Virus record (IMG/VR): IMGVR_UViG_3300037247_000508
Coordinates: 1 to 38,672 of that record
Length of the DNA: 38,672 nt
Origin: a virus
Reading direction: 5' to 3' (one strand)
This document shows, piece by piece, positions 38,550 through 38,672 of the stretch. Position numbers and translations under genes: made by a program. The first letter of the stretch is position 1. The number at the start of each line of letters is the position of its first letter. Under the pieces are notes generated by a model. The model was not told the DNA's origin. It was given only the letters and a program-made list of their open reading frames with translations, and searched no databases.

Positions 38550-38672
38550 CATGCCCCTAGAAAGCGATATAAAGCCCACTGATAGCCCCTATTGTGTTGG
38601 TGCCCGGTGCATCAGAATAACTTTTAAAGGGGAGGGGCGGTGCAAATCACGCCGTTATAGCCCAGAAAAAAC
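38539..38672 (+). CDS. Small Cys-containing ORF running off the window end
   Basis: Starts at ATG 38539 (AAAGGA upstream), overlapping the previous gene's last 11 bases in another frame. 44 complete codons are present: acidic/polar start, then YCVGARCIRITFKGEGRC and SRRYSPEKT. Joined to positions 1-46 it stops after about 59 residues. Function unknown. Confidence 0.5.
   Translation, partial: MINNMPLESDIKPTDSPYCVGARCIRITFKGEGRCKSRRYSPEK

Overview
The window reads as a complete or nearly complete genome of a tailed phage with a long non-contractile tail (siphovirus morphology) and a lambda/HK97-type layout. It has an HK97-fold head module, a tail module whose chaperone pair and tip proteins resemble those of alphaproteobacterial phages and gene transfer agents, a spanin lysis cassette, and a mosaic of small early genes. 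The DNA is AT-rich by eye. The gene transfer agent-type tail chaperones and HTH_36-type replication protein suggest a phage of an AT-rich alphaproteobacterium, but the host assignment is inference. No integrase, classical CI-type repressor, DNA polymerase, primase or helicase was recognised, so replication probably relies on the host and lifestyle is undecided. An ORF that starts at 38539 stays open if the two window ends are joined and stops at 46, which fits a circular or circularly permuted molecule.

Layout. (1) 129-8543, plus strand: terminase small and large subunits, portal, S49 prohead protease, a structured RNA leader, major capsid protein, head accessory proteins, head-tail connectors. 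(2) 8553-16005: two tandem tail-tube paralogues, tail chaperones with a canonical A AAA AAG slippery site, tape measure, distal tail/tip proteins, an NlpC/P60-like DUF6950 protein and a large J-like tip protein. (3) 16005-19545: tail-fibre-like protein, membrane proteins (holin candidates), endolysin-like protein, Rz-like i-spanin and an overlapping Rz1-like lipoprotein. (4) 19576-22277, minus strand: a block of small unknown genes, several with one membrane helix, punctuated by a repeated stop-hairpin-Shine-Dalgarno junction element and a 140-nt tRNA-like element. (5) 22386-31413, plus strand early/accessory module: a serine-recombinase-like protein that has lost its catalytic residues, a C5-cytosine methyltransferase, small HTH and unknown proteins, DUF5131 (Gp37/Gp68), RusA-like resolvase, a beta-class N6-adenine methyltransferase, DUF7220-like membrane protein. 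(6) 31419-32367: a strong promoter, a structured leader, a 10-codon leader peptide overlapping an HTH_36 replication-type protein, a terminator, and a tRNA(CAU) built like an initiator tRNA. (7) 32440-38672: further structural genes, including a protein with thirteen 24-residue repeats, a fibre-adaptor-like protein, a large surface protein, an HNH endonuclease next to the terminase genes, and the ORF that runs off the end.

Working together: the divergent region at 22277-22386 appears to split early transcription left and right, with a perfect 11-bp inverted repeat carrying a -35 box in each arm and the recombinase-like DNA-binding protein directly downstream. Structural genes run in one direction from 32440 through the window ends to 19545. 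The most interesting items are the probable RNA switch before the capsid gene, the junction elements resembling start-associated sequences, the pseudo-resolvase and its operator, the two-frame methyltransferase C-terminus, the initiator-like tRNA, and the promoter/leader region at 31419-31590.
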